The translations under genes were made by a program, and so were the position numbers. The notes under the pieces are model-generated. The model was not told the DNA's origin and did no database searches. It worked only from the letters and a program-made list of their open reading frames with translations. 64,000 bases of DNA from Austropuccinia psidii. Taxonomy: Eukaryota; Basidiomycota; Pucciniomycetes; Pucciniales; Sphaerophragmiaceae. Of this stretch, positions 33,801 to 43,879 are shown piece by piece (position 1 is the first letter of the stretch; each line of letters starts with the position of its first letter). The stretch spans positions 4,712,001 through 4,776,000 of the forward strand of contig JALGQZ010000019.1 in assembly GCA_023105745.1 (NCBI GenBank). Direction: 5' to 3'.

Positions 33801-36124
33801 AGGCACTAGGACATGTTGTATCTGGTTTGTCCCTTGGAATTGATAAAAACAAAGTTGCAGCAGTATTGTTAAAACCCATGCCTCAGAATAAGAAGGAAAT
33901 TCAGTCATTCTTAGGTTTTGCAGGATATTACAGGCAGCACATTAAAGACTTTGCATCCATAGCAAGACCACTTTATAAGTTGTGTGACAAAGACACAGTA
34001 TTTGAGATGACTGTTGACAGAGTCAAAGCTTTTGAGTCTCTAAGAGAAGCATTGACCACTGCTCCACTCTTACTGATGCCAGACTTTAAATTGCCTTTCA
34101 AACTGTATATTGATGCATCAGGGGATGGACTAGGTGCTGCACTTCACCAAGTTCAGATCATAAATGACAAACCTGTAGAAGGACCAATATGTTTCATATC
34201 CAGGCAAATCAAACCAACTGAAGCCAGATATGGAGCAAGTCAAATGGAATGTCTATGCCTTGTCTGGGCCTTAGAGAAATTGAACTATTTCTTAGAGGGA
34301 TGTGTTTTTGAAGTAATAACAGATTGTACAGCTGTGAAATCACTTTTGAACATGAAAACACCTAACAGACACATGCTCAGATGGCAAATAGCCATACAAG
34401 AATACAGAGGCAATATGACTATTGTTCATAAGGATGGGAATATTCATAAGAATGCAGATGGACTAAGCAGATGGCCATTACCAAATAACATTGATAATCC
34501 TGCTTATGTACCAGAAGAAGCTTCACCACAAATTCCAATAGAAGGAATAAGTGTTACAGACTTGAACACCACCTTCTTTGAAGAAGTCAGAAGCAGCTAC
34601 ACTCAAGATAAGAATTGTAGCATCTTATGCCAATTACTTAACAAAGACTGTAAAGACAACTCTCTAATACATGCCTTGGATGAAGTATGGAGAAAATCTT
34701 ATAATGAAGGGAGATTTCACCTACTGGATGGTATAATTTACCACAGAACCAAGCACACATGTGTCATGACAGTTGTAGACAGGTCATTAATCAATCTTGT
34801 ACTGAAAGAATGCCATGATAGTCCCTTTTCAGGACATCTTTCTGAGGACAGAACAATAGAGAAAGTAAAGACCTGCATATGGTGGCCAATGTGGCAAAAA
34901 GATGTTGCAGAATATTGCAAAACCTGTGACAGATGCCAAAAGGCAAATAAATCCACTGGCAAAAGACTTGGAAATATGATGAAAATCCAAGAACCAAACA
35001 GACCTTGGGAAATTGTCCATATGGATTGGGTAACTGGCCTACCACCAGGAGGTGACAGGAGCTATAATGCTTGCCTAGTAATTGTGGACAGATTCAGTAA
35101 AACTCCAATCTTTTTACCATGTCACAAAGATGATACAGCCATGGATACAGCTCTTCTGATATGGAATAGAGTAGTGTCATGGACTGGGATATTTACAAAT
35201 ATCATCAGTGATAGAGATCCCAAATTCACTTCAGCTCTATGGACAAATCTTCACCAATTATTTGGCACAAAACTGTCTTTCTCTACAGCCTACCACCCAC
35301 AAACTGATGGTCTGGCTGAAAGAATGATCCAAACCTTAGAGGACATGGTGAGAAGATTTTGTGCATATGGCCTTGAATTCAAAGATTGTGATGGATTTAC
35401 CCATGATTGGTGTACTCTGTTACCAGCACTGGAATTAGCATATAAAACATCAATCCATTCCAGTACCAATCAGACTCCTGCTATTCTAGAAAAAGGATGG
35501 AACCCCAAGTTACCCCAAGATTCCTTGAGGAAAGACTTAATTGAAATACATCCCACAGCTGCTAGCTTCAAAGGAATGCTAGACAAAGCTAGAAAGCATG
35601 CAGTGAGATGCATGGAGGACTCTTTTGCATATGCTAAAGACAAATGGGATAAATCTCATGCAACTCCAGATTTCAAAGTGGGGGACCTAGTTCTTGTATC
35701 CACCACTAACTTCAATAACATCAAAGGATGTAAAAAGTTAAAAGACTCCTTTGCAGGACCTTTTGTGATCAAGGCCCTCCATGGAGAAAATGCTGTTGAA
35801 GTAGAGTTATCTGAAGAACTTAGCAATAAGCACCCTACATTTCCAGTAAGCTTGATAAAGCCATACAAATCTAGTGATGCTGAGAAATTTCCCTTGAGGA
35901 ATAAGATTCCCCAAGTTATACCTCCTATTGAGACATCTGGTGCTAAGAAAATTACCAAAGTTCTTAAAGAAAGGAAATTAAGAACCAAGAAAGTAAGGGA
36001 ATACCTTGTTAGGTACAGTGACCCAACTTGTGAAGATGAATGGTTAGAAGAAAAAGATATACCAGAAGCTACCAAACTCCTCAGAAGATTCAGACACACT
36101 AGAAACTCCAATATTACAAAGTAA
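30200..36124 (+). CDS. gag-pol: Gag-Pol polyprotein of D
   Basis: 1974 codons, one open frame, starting [12 protein letters not shown]. Layout: Q/S-rich N-terminus (1-215), coiled-coil gag (about 220-470), gag core [15 protein letters not shown] at 485, CCHC knuckle [14 protein letters not shown] at 687 and protease at about 790-900. The protease active-site triad reads LDPGAF (D at 808), not DT/SG. RT follows with [18 protein letters not shown] and catalytic YIDD at 1156-1159, then RNase H with LYIDASGDG (D at 1305) and [10 protein letters not shown]. Integrase has an H2C2 zinc domain near 1538 and the catalytic triad D1609, D1671, E1707 (D-61-D-35-E), and a chromodomain lies at about 1920-1965. 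Gag and Pol are fused without a frameshift. The first about 220 codons overlap the accessory frame. Confidence 0.96.
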   Translation: MPSTRSGPSYNPSSSSQKGNRRDYGRGQPGTEGKGSVDDFQTTKMGHSEADNTILPSKRADTATTSLCGHIQSQPQCIQQCTPIQGVPDPCRPVEELHEFLPDSKKILGPSQHLQIAQWMASIDGEEKHDAFDTRMEEKQPSTSQTSAKNSPSGQQQQFQREKAATNSKQGQREGTSPKTLQPGLQNPKDSAGCHGKCISDGQNHDGITEEGGSQIKVPEMISDIFDSIPELYNAINDVKKHLSDKNDTICNNIKTNNLSLCQINETLMCFEKVLRTIKNSNNDNSSNNKINEQSAIIKELTDKYSKFNIDDIIETRIKQAINIIKTDNKKVLDDISNSFTEVKTYTIALKKCFDASQEEVSKLSMKLNQVTADNTRQTELWQELTHKEDMYKIEVINLIQSFQHEYRNSQRCSNSKMNDIEQLLNTLPRMSTPLNQNEGTRISNPQVLDPDNSQLKNELSTSFHNLEPSMGQALLKEVPKLKEWPHFSGEGEYDHMEFIRGIDMIKEDFELPDRLVTARFNTLFTRSAHRLYIKIRQAHGHQSWTWWKTQIINKWANDAWRFKVETAFESAKFNADKDKALPWFCQQKDRLTALYPDMSEFMIHRKILRQCGGDLEHAVKSRTTEQSSAEDIINILEEVTTRTKIGSSRVNLKTRFNTPWKDSVDKNPKENSSNIKYKSADTVRKCHICQSTTHLANTCPKRGKINEIEIEKEPDVEKEDIIEDNSDDKSSIFSESSKDIENINATFDIMESYSHLPQLSNGQVDLSKVQDAQLMKTKPNRGKGYTAGNSCITEVVIDNKPTKLLLDPGAFCSCVGKSFLKTCVPNFEDQLLPIDGIKFNSASNPMKALGIFETNVIFPHINGNLRITVEFVVMENCSSTHFILGNDYLIMYGIDLHNNKDRYFTIGDNKRQKFAFLPFKRQITVNKVSPVNLELEKFKSEQLSEAEISLHLTDKQENELSSLLYDHRGAFATDKEPLGAIIGHEVDIILNIERPYPPLLRRPAYPASPKSREALEIHIKELLDLGVIRKVGHNEEVEITTPVIVAWHNGKSRMVGDFRALNTYTVPDRYPIPKIQIALTQISQAVYITTMDALKGFHQNVVTPRARKYLRIIVHCGVYEYLRMPFGIKNAPSHFQRMMNEIFPEELSEGWLIIYIDDIIICSKTWEEHMYRLSRVLTKIQSVNMKISLKKCHFGFKELKALGHVVSGLSLGIDKNKVAAVLLKPMPQNKKEIQSFLGFAGYYRQHIKDFASIARPLYKLCDKDTVFEMTVDRVKAFESLREALTTAPLLLMPDFKLPFKLYIDASGDGLGAALHQVQIINDKPVEGPICFISRQIKPTEARYGASQMECLCLVWALEKLNYFLEGCVFEVITDCTAVKSLLNMKTPNRHMLRWQIAIQEYRGNMTIVHKDGNIHKNADGLSRWPLPNNIDNPAYVPEEASPQIPIEGISVTDLNTTFFEEVRSSYTQDKNCSILCQLLNKDCKDNSLIHALDEVWRKSYNEGRFHLLDGIIYHRTKHTCVMTVVDRSLINLVLKECHDSPFSGHLSEDRTIEKVKTCIWWPMWQKDVAEYCKTCDRCQKANKSTGKRLGNMMKIQEPNRPWEIVHMDWVTGLPPGGDRSYNACLVIVDRFSKTPIFLPCHKDDTAMDTALLIWNRVVSWTGIFTNIISDRDPKFTSALWTNLHQLFGTKLSFSTAYHPQTDGLAERMIQTLEDMVRRFCAYGLEFKDCDGFTHDWCTLLPALELAYKTSIHSSTNQTPAILEKGWNPKLPQDSLRKDLIEIHPTAASFKGMLDKARKHAVRCMEDSFAYAKDKWDKSHATPDFKVGDLVLVSTTNFNNIKGCKKLKDSFAGPFVIKALHGENAVEVELSEELSNKHPTFPVSLIKPYKSSDAEKFPLRNKIPQVIPPIETSGAKKITKVLKERKLRTKKVREYLVRYSDPTCEDEWLEEKDIPEATKLLRRFRHTRNSNITK

Positions 36125-36135
36125 TATTCTTTTTT

Positions 36136-36147
36136 AGGGGGAGGGAA
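36136..36147 (+). promoter_or_regulatory. Polypurine tract of D
   Basis: AGGGGGAGGGAA immediately before the TG of the 3' LTR, 12 bases after the Gag-Pol stop. Confidence 0.88.
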
Positions 36148-37975
36148 TGTGAGCCTTAGAGGTAATTTCATATACCCAAAAGACCACAAATATAAAAAAT
36201 AACATATTAATATAAATAAAATAAATTTATTTATATTATTAAAATAAAAATAAAAAATATAAATATAAAATTATATTAAAAATAAAAAATTAATTATAAT
36301 TTAAAAATAAAATTACTTTAAATTTTGTAAATATAAAATTACATTTATACTTGAAAAATTTAAGTAAAAATGAAATTTTAACAAAATTGTGAAAAAATAA
36401 ATAAATTTGGAAAAAAGTTAAATAAAATTTATTATAACTTTTTATCCAATAAATAAACATATAAATTTTATTTCACCATTGGATTCCTCATAAAAAATCA
36501 GGTGGGGTCACCTCTGAGTGAAATTTTTGTAACTCAACTCTAAATAAGCTTAAATTAAGTTTTTAGTATTTTCAATACAAAAGTTGAAAATCCTCAAAAC
36601 CTTAATTTAATTCACACCACATGTGGTGTTAACCATCAATTTTTGTGTTAAAATTGAGGTGTTGTGTTTAGTTTAGAAGTTATGAGGAATTAAAGTATTT
36701 TCAATTGAATTCAATTGAAATGTCAAAATGTGCACGTGTATTACATAAGTGAACTTTGATTTACATATGAGGTGTCAATTATTACTGTATTGTACTGTGC
36801 AATTGAATTGAATTACATATGTAAATTATAAGTATAATACATGATGAGGAATTAAAAGAAAAATAAATTGGAAAGATTAAATTTGGGGGGGAAAAGGAAC
36901 TCCAGCTCTAAGGGGGAGCTAGACCCCCAAAATCCTTGCTGACAGGCGTGGGATGTCAAAATTCACGCAAAAGTTCATCACTTTTGGCCTGGAATTGAGT
37001 TACAGGGTCTGTGGACTCAATTGATGATGAGGTTTTGATACCAACTGGGGTAGTTTTAGCTGTTGCCAAGAGGGTAAAACTACCCTTAAGATAAAACAAT
37101 CATAATAAAAACAGTTTTAACTGGTTTCTACGCCTCTGACACACATTCTGACGTGTTTTGAAGGCTCTAGGCCTGGTATTGCTATAGTAATGGCTGATTT
37201 AAGGGTCTAAAATGGCTAAAAATGGCTTAAACCAGCCTTTTTTGGTCTAAACCAGGGTTCAATGATGCCATAATTGGCTTTTCTGTTGTCAGACTGTTTT
37301 TCACGACTGACAAGAGTAAATTTTACTTTTGGAGCAAGAGAATTGATGGCTATAAAAGAATGTCTTCTTTGCCCCACTTTTCTCTTCATGTTAGAATCTT
37401 TTCCTTTTATTAATTAGTTTAAAACTGTTAAACCAATCAATAAAAGATTCCAACCACCCTTTTTAAATCATTTTAATCCTTTTAACCACGTGAAAAAATC
37501 ATTATAATCATTGTTTGTAACTCTTATAATCATTTTTACCCCTGAACCACCCCAAAAGTGAATTAAAGCATCTTTCATCACTGTAAACTTTGTCACTTTG
37601 TTTCCAAATTCACTCTGGTCACTTTTGGGCGTGTTTTCTCTTTAATATTCTTTTTAAAGACTTTGTTCTTTAATTAATTGCTTGCAGTTCTTTGCTCAAT
37701 TAATTCCAATTGAAATTGCTCTTGAAGAAATTTCTTTTGTAGCCTTAAAATATCTCTTGTAGAGTATTTTTTGGATAAATCTTTATTGTTGGTAAAACAA
37801 TAAATTTTTATAATATTATTGTTTTATACTAATAAAGTTATAAACAATAAAATTGGCGTGTTTTCTCTTAAAAATAATATTTCATACTATTTTTAATTGA
37901 TTTTTACCTTATACAAATTTTGAGGACAGGAAAAGTACTTGATTTTTAATCAAAGTTTCATATCCACACCTTACA
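36148..37975 (+). repeat. 3' LTR of D
   Basis: Same 1828-bp length as the 5' LTR and, in the parts I compared, nearly identical; it ends CACCTTACA. It is followed by CTTGA, the right target duplication. The TATA-like GGCTATAAAAG recurs near 37350. Confidence 0.95.
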
Positions 37976-37980
37976 CTTGA
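37976..37980. repeat. Right target-site duplication of D
   Basis: CTTGA, identical to 27895-27899. Confidence 0.93.
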
Positions 37981-39898
37981 GGTATATTTTACATACCCAA
38001 ATAGGCCACAATTATCTTAAAAAGAACTTTTGAATTATACATAACTCATAAATCATGCATATTTTCAAAATTCATCATTTTTGATTTCAGAAAAGATGAA
38101 TAACTTTTTATTGAGTAAGTAAATCCATGGATTTAAGGCCAGATTTGGATTCTACACAAAAATTCACCTAGGGTAGCTCCATAGAGTGAATAAGCTCAAA
38201 TCAACTCTTTGAGGTGGTAAAATGGAAAATACTTCAATACCACATCATCAATACCACATAAAATATTCGTGAAGATTTTTGTTTTTCTTAATTTCACACC
38301 AAAATAATGGGAAAATGAGAAATCCCATGTTACATATACACTAAGAATAGTGTTATGCATGTTTTGAGCACTTAATATCATGGTATTCTTACATGGACGT
38401 TTGGTACACCCATAGTGGATATCTCACTTTAAGCTTAAATTACTATTTTGACGTAAAAAATAGGCAAGGGGGACAAAAGACATCAAAGAGAGCCAGGGTA
38501 CCCAACTTCTGAGGACTCAGAGGCGTGGATAGCTCCAAATCTTGGTTCCATGGTTTATCCTGACCCAATTGGTAAACTAAACCTCTTTGGGAACTTGGTT
38601 ACCATGTCACAACTACTGTAAATCTGAAGAAAATAGCAAATAACCTGCTATTTTGACGTGCCAAGGAGGTAAAGAGCTACTTAGACTCCTGTAACCACGT
38701 CAATTCTTAATGACTTTCCATAGATAAACCCCAGAAGAGTAATTAAAGCCCTTTTTGGACTTGTATCGATTGAGTTACCTCATAGCAACCAGTGAAACAC
38801 TGATATTTGCAATTCTTCGTAGAAATGAGGTAAAAACTTCAAAAATTCATTTAAAATACAATTCTTAATGAATCTTTCTGAAGCTTTCAGGACCAATGGA
38901 GAACTGTATTATCTATGGTACAACCAAAAAAGAGTTACAGTTCTACTAGTAGAATTAAAAGTTTTACTCACTGTCCATTTTTGACCATTCTATGTGAAAC
39001 ACTGAATCTTCAAAAATTCACAGTAGTTAAAACCTGTGATGAAATTGGCAATAACATTGATAACTTTGAGAAATCAATGATTCTTTTAGAATAAAAGAAG
39101 ATTTACAGATGTTACTCCTTTTATTCTTAACCATATTGGGGTTGGTAGTCACGTAAAAGCATCAATTAAGTAATTATGATAATCTTACGTGACAACAGAT
39201 GATGCAATCATTAATCCAAAAGGGTTTATTGTTTTCTCACTCACTGGTTTTTCAGTTTGCTCCATGGCACGCCTCTGTGAGCTGTTGTTGACTTAAAAGA
39301 AGCCTCTACTTGCTGTTTTTTTCGTATCATCATCATCATCTTATTATCATTTTATATCATTGTTACCAACAAGTAAGTATTAGTTAAACTATTCTTAAGT
39401 GTTTTTAATCTTTCAGAATCAATCAGAAAGACGTGAAATCATAGAATCCAACTATATATTGTTGTAATCCTGCTATAAATCATTTTGATCCCTTGAATCC
39501 ACAATTCTACGTCAAATTTCTCTACTTTTATCTATCAATAAGCTCTTTGGAGTATTAGTGAGTCATTTATCTTTAATTCTTAAAGTTTTTCTCTAGTAAT
39601 AGTTTTCTTCAAGGATTATCCTTATAATTATTCTTTCAAAAGATAATTATACATTAAAATAATTTTATTATTTTAATAAAAGAAGTTTTTATTATTAAAT
39701 TCTTCTTGTAATTGATTCTTGTAGACAATTCCTTGCTGACTGTTAAAATTACTAGTAGTGCTTAACACGTGAAAGAAATAATTCTTTAATTCTTTGATTG
39801 TGGTTATAATAATATTTTATTATTATATTTCATAAGAACAGACATAGTACTGTTGATTAATAGTAATATTATCATCAGTTTCATAGTCACATCTTACA
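37981..39898 (+). repeat. 3' LTR of C, continuation after D
   Basis: Continues GGTATATTTTACATACCC and ends CACATCTTACA like the 5' LTR. Relative to 17889-21450 it has an internal deletion of about 2.03 kb at about 39223, joined at GGTTTA. The first about 390 bases (to 38370) are absent from the truncated 5' LTR. No gene. Confidence 0.85.
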
Positions 39899-40115
39899 CA
39901 AACCTTACAAGTACAGTGGAAGGGAACTCAAATTTGAATCAAAAAATAATGAAGCATATCAAAATTCAATTGAATTTTGTGAAAGAATTTTTCAAAGACT
40001 CAATTATCCAGCTGATCTATACACCAACCAACTTGATGCTAGCAGACTTTGTGACAAAGTCCATGAATTGTCTTTCCCTCTCTTGTTCATTGGACTCTCT
40101 AGGCTTGAAGGGGGG
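39899..40115 (+). pseudogene. Ty1/Copia RNase H C-terminal remnant
   Basis: The frame reads IKIQLNFVKEFFKDSIIQLI then YTPTNLMLADFVTKSMN and SLGLKGGVV. This is the typical end of Copia-type RNase H (KHIDIRxHFxR...YxPTxxxxADxxTK). It begins at the border of the 3' LTR of C, so C was inserted into a Copia element. The upstream part of the Copia element is not in the window. A polypurine GAAGGGGGG leads into its LTR. Confidence 0.8.
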
Positions 40116-40640
40116 TGTTGTAAATAACAATCAAGACTGACCTGATCAACAACCAGCCACTCCTAAACACCAAACACCACACCGCTGCAATAACTGGTAA
40201 TTATGTGTAATACACCAGTCAATATTGCAGATCCTGCACAGCAATGCAACATCAATCCCAACAAATATTTACTCAACCCTGCTCTCCCAAAAAAAATCCA
40301 GATCATCGTCATCTCATCTCTTTTCTTTCTTTACATTCTTCCTTTTTTCTTTTCAATGCTTTTGTCATCATATTTCTATTATCCATTTCTCCTATTTCCT
40401 TTTCTCTCACTCATATTATTAAAACTCATCATATTGACTGATTCAGGTATAGTTGTAATAATTTTTAATTACTCACCAAGATGTTCTTGTAATGAATTAA
40501 TGAAAACATTCTCCTAAGACTGTTTCTAGTATTTAATTTTTTTGTATCTTAAATTGTATTGTTTTGGTTACTTGTTGTCCACTGTTTAGGTATAAAACTG
40601 TTCATTTGTATTGTCACTAAATCATTCCTTCTAAAACAGC
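40116..40640 (+). repeat. 3' LTR of the Copia element
   Basis: Starts TGTTGTAAATAACAATC directly after the polypurine run GAAGGGGG. The end is placed near AAAACA at about 40638 from composition only. The ORFs at 40203-40517 fall inside the LTR and are not supported. Confidence 0.6.
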
Positions 40641-41580
40641 AATCCAATATACAATGCTTAGTTATTCACTTTATCACCTCTATATTTCTTTATCTCAAGT
40701 AATATTAATCTAGTCAAAAAGAATTCAAGTTTGTAACTGGAACTAAGGTATACATTGTATTACAAACTATGTCATTATTCTAATTAGTTAAATACCATAC
40801 TGTTTGAACAGATGCACTCAAAATTTGTTATTGTTTTATTTATCTCTGATGTAATAACAATTAGACTGTTTAAATAATTATTATTCTCTTTACTAAACGA
40901 ATTATACGCTCATGAACTTACAAGATTATCAATTAGTATACATTTCAGTATAAGATGACATAGTCATTTATCAAAGTATCTTCTAATTGAATTTGGCAAA
41001 ACCAGGTTAATTCAATTCTTATTTAATCATTTACATAAAATATACAAAATTAGACTAATATATATAATGTCAGTTATTGCGACTGGTTAAGATTTTATTG
41101 AAATAGAAAGACACTTTTTACTAAACTCTTGCAGATATTATTGAATTTAATTCCAAGTTAATGTGGAGATACAAAACAATTTCATTGTAAGGAACTGTCT
41201 TGTTACACAGTAAAACTAAAGAGTATAATGAAATTAATGGATGTAAACACGGTACAAGAATGGATAGTGAATGATAAGTACCTAAATGGTGGACTACAAG
41301 TGTTTACACAAATAACTAGGCTGATTACTAAGTTTGGAAGCTACAAGATCAATGAACACTGATTGAGATAACATGTAATTAGGTTAGTCTCCAAGGAACA
41401 TATATGAACAAGATGAATCTACTCTACCTGAATCAATTACAATACTTGTTAAATAATAAAATAATAAAAAGAAAGAAAGTTATAACAAAGAATAAAGATA
41501 GAAAAGGAAGAAACAGATGGTAGGATACAACAAAAAGAAGGAAAAGAGATAACAAAATAAGAGAAAGGAGTCGAATCATT
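40641..41580. other. Intergenic sequence
   Basis: AT-rich with no supported gene, LTR boundary or repeat. CpG dinucleotides (such as ACGAATTATACGC near 40900) are more frequent than in the retrotransposons. The ORF on the minus strand at 41449-41691 has no recognisable content. Confidence 0.4.
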
Positions 41581-41659
41581 GTCTTGATAATTATTCGAGG
41601 AGTTGAGTTTAAATATTTGCGGATGTTGTTTTTTGGTGATTTGTTTTGTGAGTCCTGCG

Positions 41660-41682
41660 CAGGATCTGCGCAGGATCTTCAT
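41660..41682. repeat. Short direct repeat of GCGCAGGATCT
   Basis: CTGCGCAGGATCTGCGCAGG repeats an 11-base unit twice in a GC- and CpG-rich stretch upstream of the host-like gene. Possible promoter-proximal repeat; role unknown. Confidence 0.4.
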
Positions 41683-41875
41683 GTCGATCATTGCGGCGTC
41701 GGCTACGCATTATCTTTTATAACGTTGGTTGTGGCGTTGGAAGGCTTGGAAGTGAACTACCTAATTTTCTACAAGTCTCACCCCCCTCTCTCAAGTATAT
41801 ATATATATATACTATAGTAATTCAATTCCTATTAACTTGAACGCATTGCACTGTGAACGGAGATCAATCTTGCAT

Positions 41876-42561
41876 ATGTTTATACTATTACCGATGATCG
41901 CACGCTTCCTCGTCAAATGTGTTCCAGCGGAGACAAAGCTTGCTGGGAACAAGCTCTCGTTCAAATGGGTCAAACCAGCACGAGTGGAGAATTCTAGTTC
42001 AAGTTTTGACGCAGGAACTGAAGCGCAAAGCAAAAGCTTTATGGCCTATTTTTCAAATTCCGCACGGTTAAAACAAGACAAAATTTCAGTGTGGCTGTGA
42101 TCTCTGAAACGTGATTGGACGTGGGCTCAAAGATAATTACAACCTGCTTTGAAACTTCTGCGCAGTATCTACTGATTCATGACCTGAAATTTCTTCATGT
42201 CCTTTCGCCACGGGGACCTTGAGTGCATACAGTATTAAGGGTGTTCAGGACAGTTTGAGGTATTTGGGGACTTGCTTTCCAAATTGCGAGCCGGTCATTC
42301 ATTGGCTTCGAACCTACTATTTTGTTTTTGACATTTTCAGAAGTAACTCATTTTCCTCAAAAGAGCTTCAAAACAAGAAAAGATTTACAAGCCTATTTGA
42401 ATTCAACGCCGGCGTTTTTAATGGGGATATGTTGGGTATTACTTCATATACTCTCATTAATTAGGCTTTCTTTTTGTGTTCCATTTCCTTCACTCAAGCC
42501 TTTCAGCGATGGTTGGTACTACTTTGATTCTTGGGAAAAAACTGAGCCTGTTAATTTAGAT
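41876..42561 (+). other. Possible upstream exons of the 405-codon gene
   Basis: CpG-rich sequence with three coding-like stretches. A frame from ATG 41876 (MFILLPMIARFLVKC, hydrophobic start) runs to 42098. A second frame holds GTCFPNCEPVIHWLRTYYF and FEFNAGVFNGDM (42183-42464), and a third holds GWYYFDSWEKTEPVNLD (to 42561). A 53-nt intron at 42562-42614 (donor GTTAAA, acceptor ATGCAG) would join the last in phase to the main ORF at 42615. Splicing of the earlier stretches cannot be settled by eye. Confidence 0.4.
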
Positions 42562-42608
42562 GTTAAACTGATCACCATGTAATTTATTGTCCGATTGGGA
42601 ATATAGTA

Positions 42609-43826
42609 ATGCAGGTTGACGACAGAACACAGGCTAATGTGCTTCGCAAACGTTGTGAGACAGAAAACGTAGGAAGAAAGGTCAATGTAATAGTAAACTG
42701 GGTGCAGCCTGGTTTCGAGAAGAGCTGGAAGGACTACAACTTATCAGATGACTCGATGCTTGAATTGGGCGAATACATAACTCGTCCTCAAGGAAAGGAA
42801 TCCGACTATTTACTTACAAGCGAGAGCGAACAGACTTGGAAAGCTTTGAGCACGAAATACTGTGCGCATTCAGGTTTTCGTCAAACTTACTTGGAGATGA
42901 AAAACTGGTTTTTAGAAAACGTTGCACTTGATGAGAAATCTTTAAATGACATATTTGAAGAATTCGAATGGAGTCTTCGGCGCGCAAGCCTCGACCAAGG
43001 AGTTTGGTGGAACGCAAAGCGACTTGAACATTGGAAGAAAGTTACTCGCAACTGGAAACTTCTCATTCAAATTGGTGATGCTCTAAAATTCGATGATACA
43101 AACAAAGAGTTACAGTTCTCTAAAGAAGAAAGCTCGGCCATTAGAACAAAGTTATTGAATTTTCTCCGCGCCGAAAGTTTTCGTCAAAAGGATACCGGAA
43201 GAAGTCAGGCTGGGAGTTTTTCGAGCGATGGCTTGCTTTTAGAGGAGCTTTGGTTCAGTGAGGATCAATGCAACCCATTCTTATACGAAGAAAGGATTGA
43301 GAAAATCTTAGGAAAACTAGATCCCACCTCAAATTTAGCTGAACATGCCCTACCTAACCGCTTAAAGAAATATTGGTACAATCAAGAAGTTGAGCTTTCT
43401 TGGTTATTGAATGGAGTTGATCCGCACAAAGCAAGGATTTGGGGAATAATGTTATGGTTGGGAGGTCCAGCACCAGAGAATAATGGGAGAGCACTCTTGA
43501 AGTATGATAAACTCACTGAGGATGAAAAAATTCGGTTTAGAGAATTGTTGAAGGAAGTCACTTCTACTGACGGCCTAGCAAAATTCTTAAGATCTCTCAA
43601 GGAGGATCAAGTAATTGGAGAGTGGTACCGTCAGGCCTTGGGCGAAGAAACATTCAATCAGCTAACCGAAGGGGCCTTGAAGGTTTCTCTCAAAGAAATG
43701 CGCTCACAATTGTGGACGTCTATGAAGACAACCATCAGACCATTGGACCCTTCATGGTGGTCGAGTCTCTGGGAGCGGTCCAGGACATGGTGGCGGAGAC
43801 TGTGGCAAGGCTCGGAGAACGCGTGA
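42609..43826 (+). CDS. Hypothetical protein, likely host gene (possibly only the last exon)
   Basis: 405 codons from ATG 42609 to TGA. I do not recognise the family. The protein is charged and tryptophan-rich, with repeated W pairs: VWWNAKRLEHWKKVTRNW, LWFSEDQCNPF and a C-terminal PSWWSSLWERSRTWWRRLW. No transmembrane segment or known motif is visible. CpG is normal here (for example GGCGCGCAAGCCTCG), in contrast to the methylation-decayed transposons on both sides, and no retroelement motif is present. If the 53-nt intron upstream is real, the ATG is not the true start and coding enters at 42615 (VDDRTQANVL). It could be a rust-specific gene. Confidence 0.65.
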   Translation: MQVDDRTQANVLRKRCETENVGRKVNVIVNWVQPGFEKSWKDYNLSDDSMLELGEYITRPQGKESDYLLTSESEQTWKALSTKYCAHSGFRQTYLEMKNWFLENVALDEKSLNDIFEEFEWSLRRASLDQGVWWNAKRLEHWKKVTRNWKLLIQIGDALKFDDTNKELQFSKEESSAIRTKLLNFLRAESFRQKDTGRSQAGSFSSDGLLLEELWFSEDQCNPFLYEERIEKILGKLDPTSNLAEHALPNRLKKYWYNQEVELSWLLNGVDPHKARIWGIMLWLGGPAPENNGRALLKYDKLTEDEKIRFRELLKEVTSTDGLAKFLRSLKEDQVIGEWYRQALGEETFNQLTEGALKVSLKEMRSQLWTSMKTTIRPLDPSWWSSLWERSRTWWRRLWQGSENA

Positions 43827-43879
43827 GCAAGGGTGTTGTGCAACCGAATCCCTTAGCGAGTTGGCTAACATGATCTATT

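Larger units (their letters stand above)
27900..37975 (+). mobile_element. Intact Ty3/Gypsy chromovirus D (10,076 bp)
   Basis: Complete element: two 1828-bp LTRs at a constant offset of 8248 bp (no net indel), primer-binding region, spliced leader ORF, open Gag-Pol, polypurine tract and a 5-bp target duplication (CTTGA). I noticed one LTR difference (A at 28731, C at 36979) without comparing every base. The near-identity and the open polyprotein indicate a recent insertion that may still be active. It landed 12 bp inside the 3' LTR of C. Confidence 0.96.
17889..39898 (+). mobile_element. Degenerate Ty3/Gypsy chromovirus C, containing D
   Basis: 5' LTR (17889-21450, 5' truncated), leader, gag, protease, RT, RNase H, integrase, chromodomain, polypurine tract, then the 3' LTR (27888-27899 plus 37981-39898), split by D. 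The polyprotein carries about ten stops or frameshifts. C ends inside a Copia remnant, which resumes at 39899. Confidence 0.88.

Noticed and set aside
40203..40517. Overlapping ORFs of 65-104 codons with hydrophobic stretches
   Set aside because: They lie inside the Copia LTR, in T/C-rich sequence, in competing frames, without recognisable motifs.
42322..42582. 86-codon ORF with a hydrophobic segment, possible separate small protein
   Set aside because: Its first part overlaps a better coding frame (NSFSSKELQNKKRF), while its end joins the main ORF through a likely intron, so it is better read as exon sequence.
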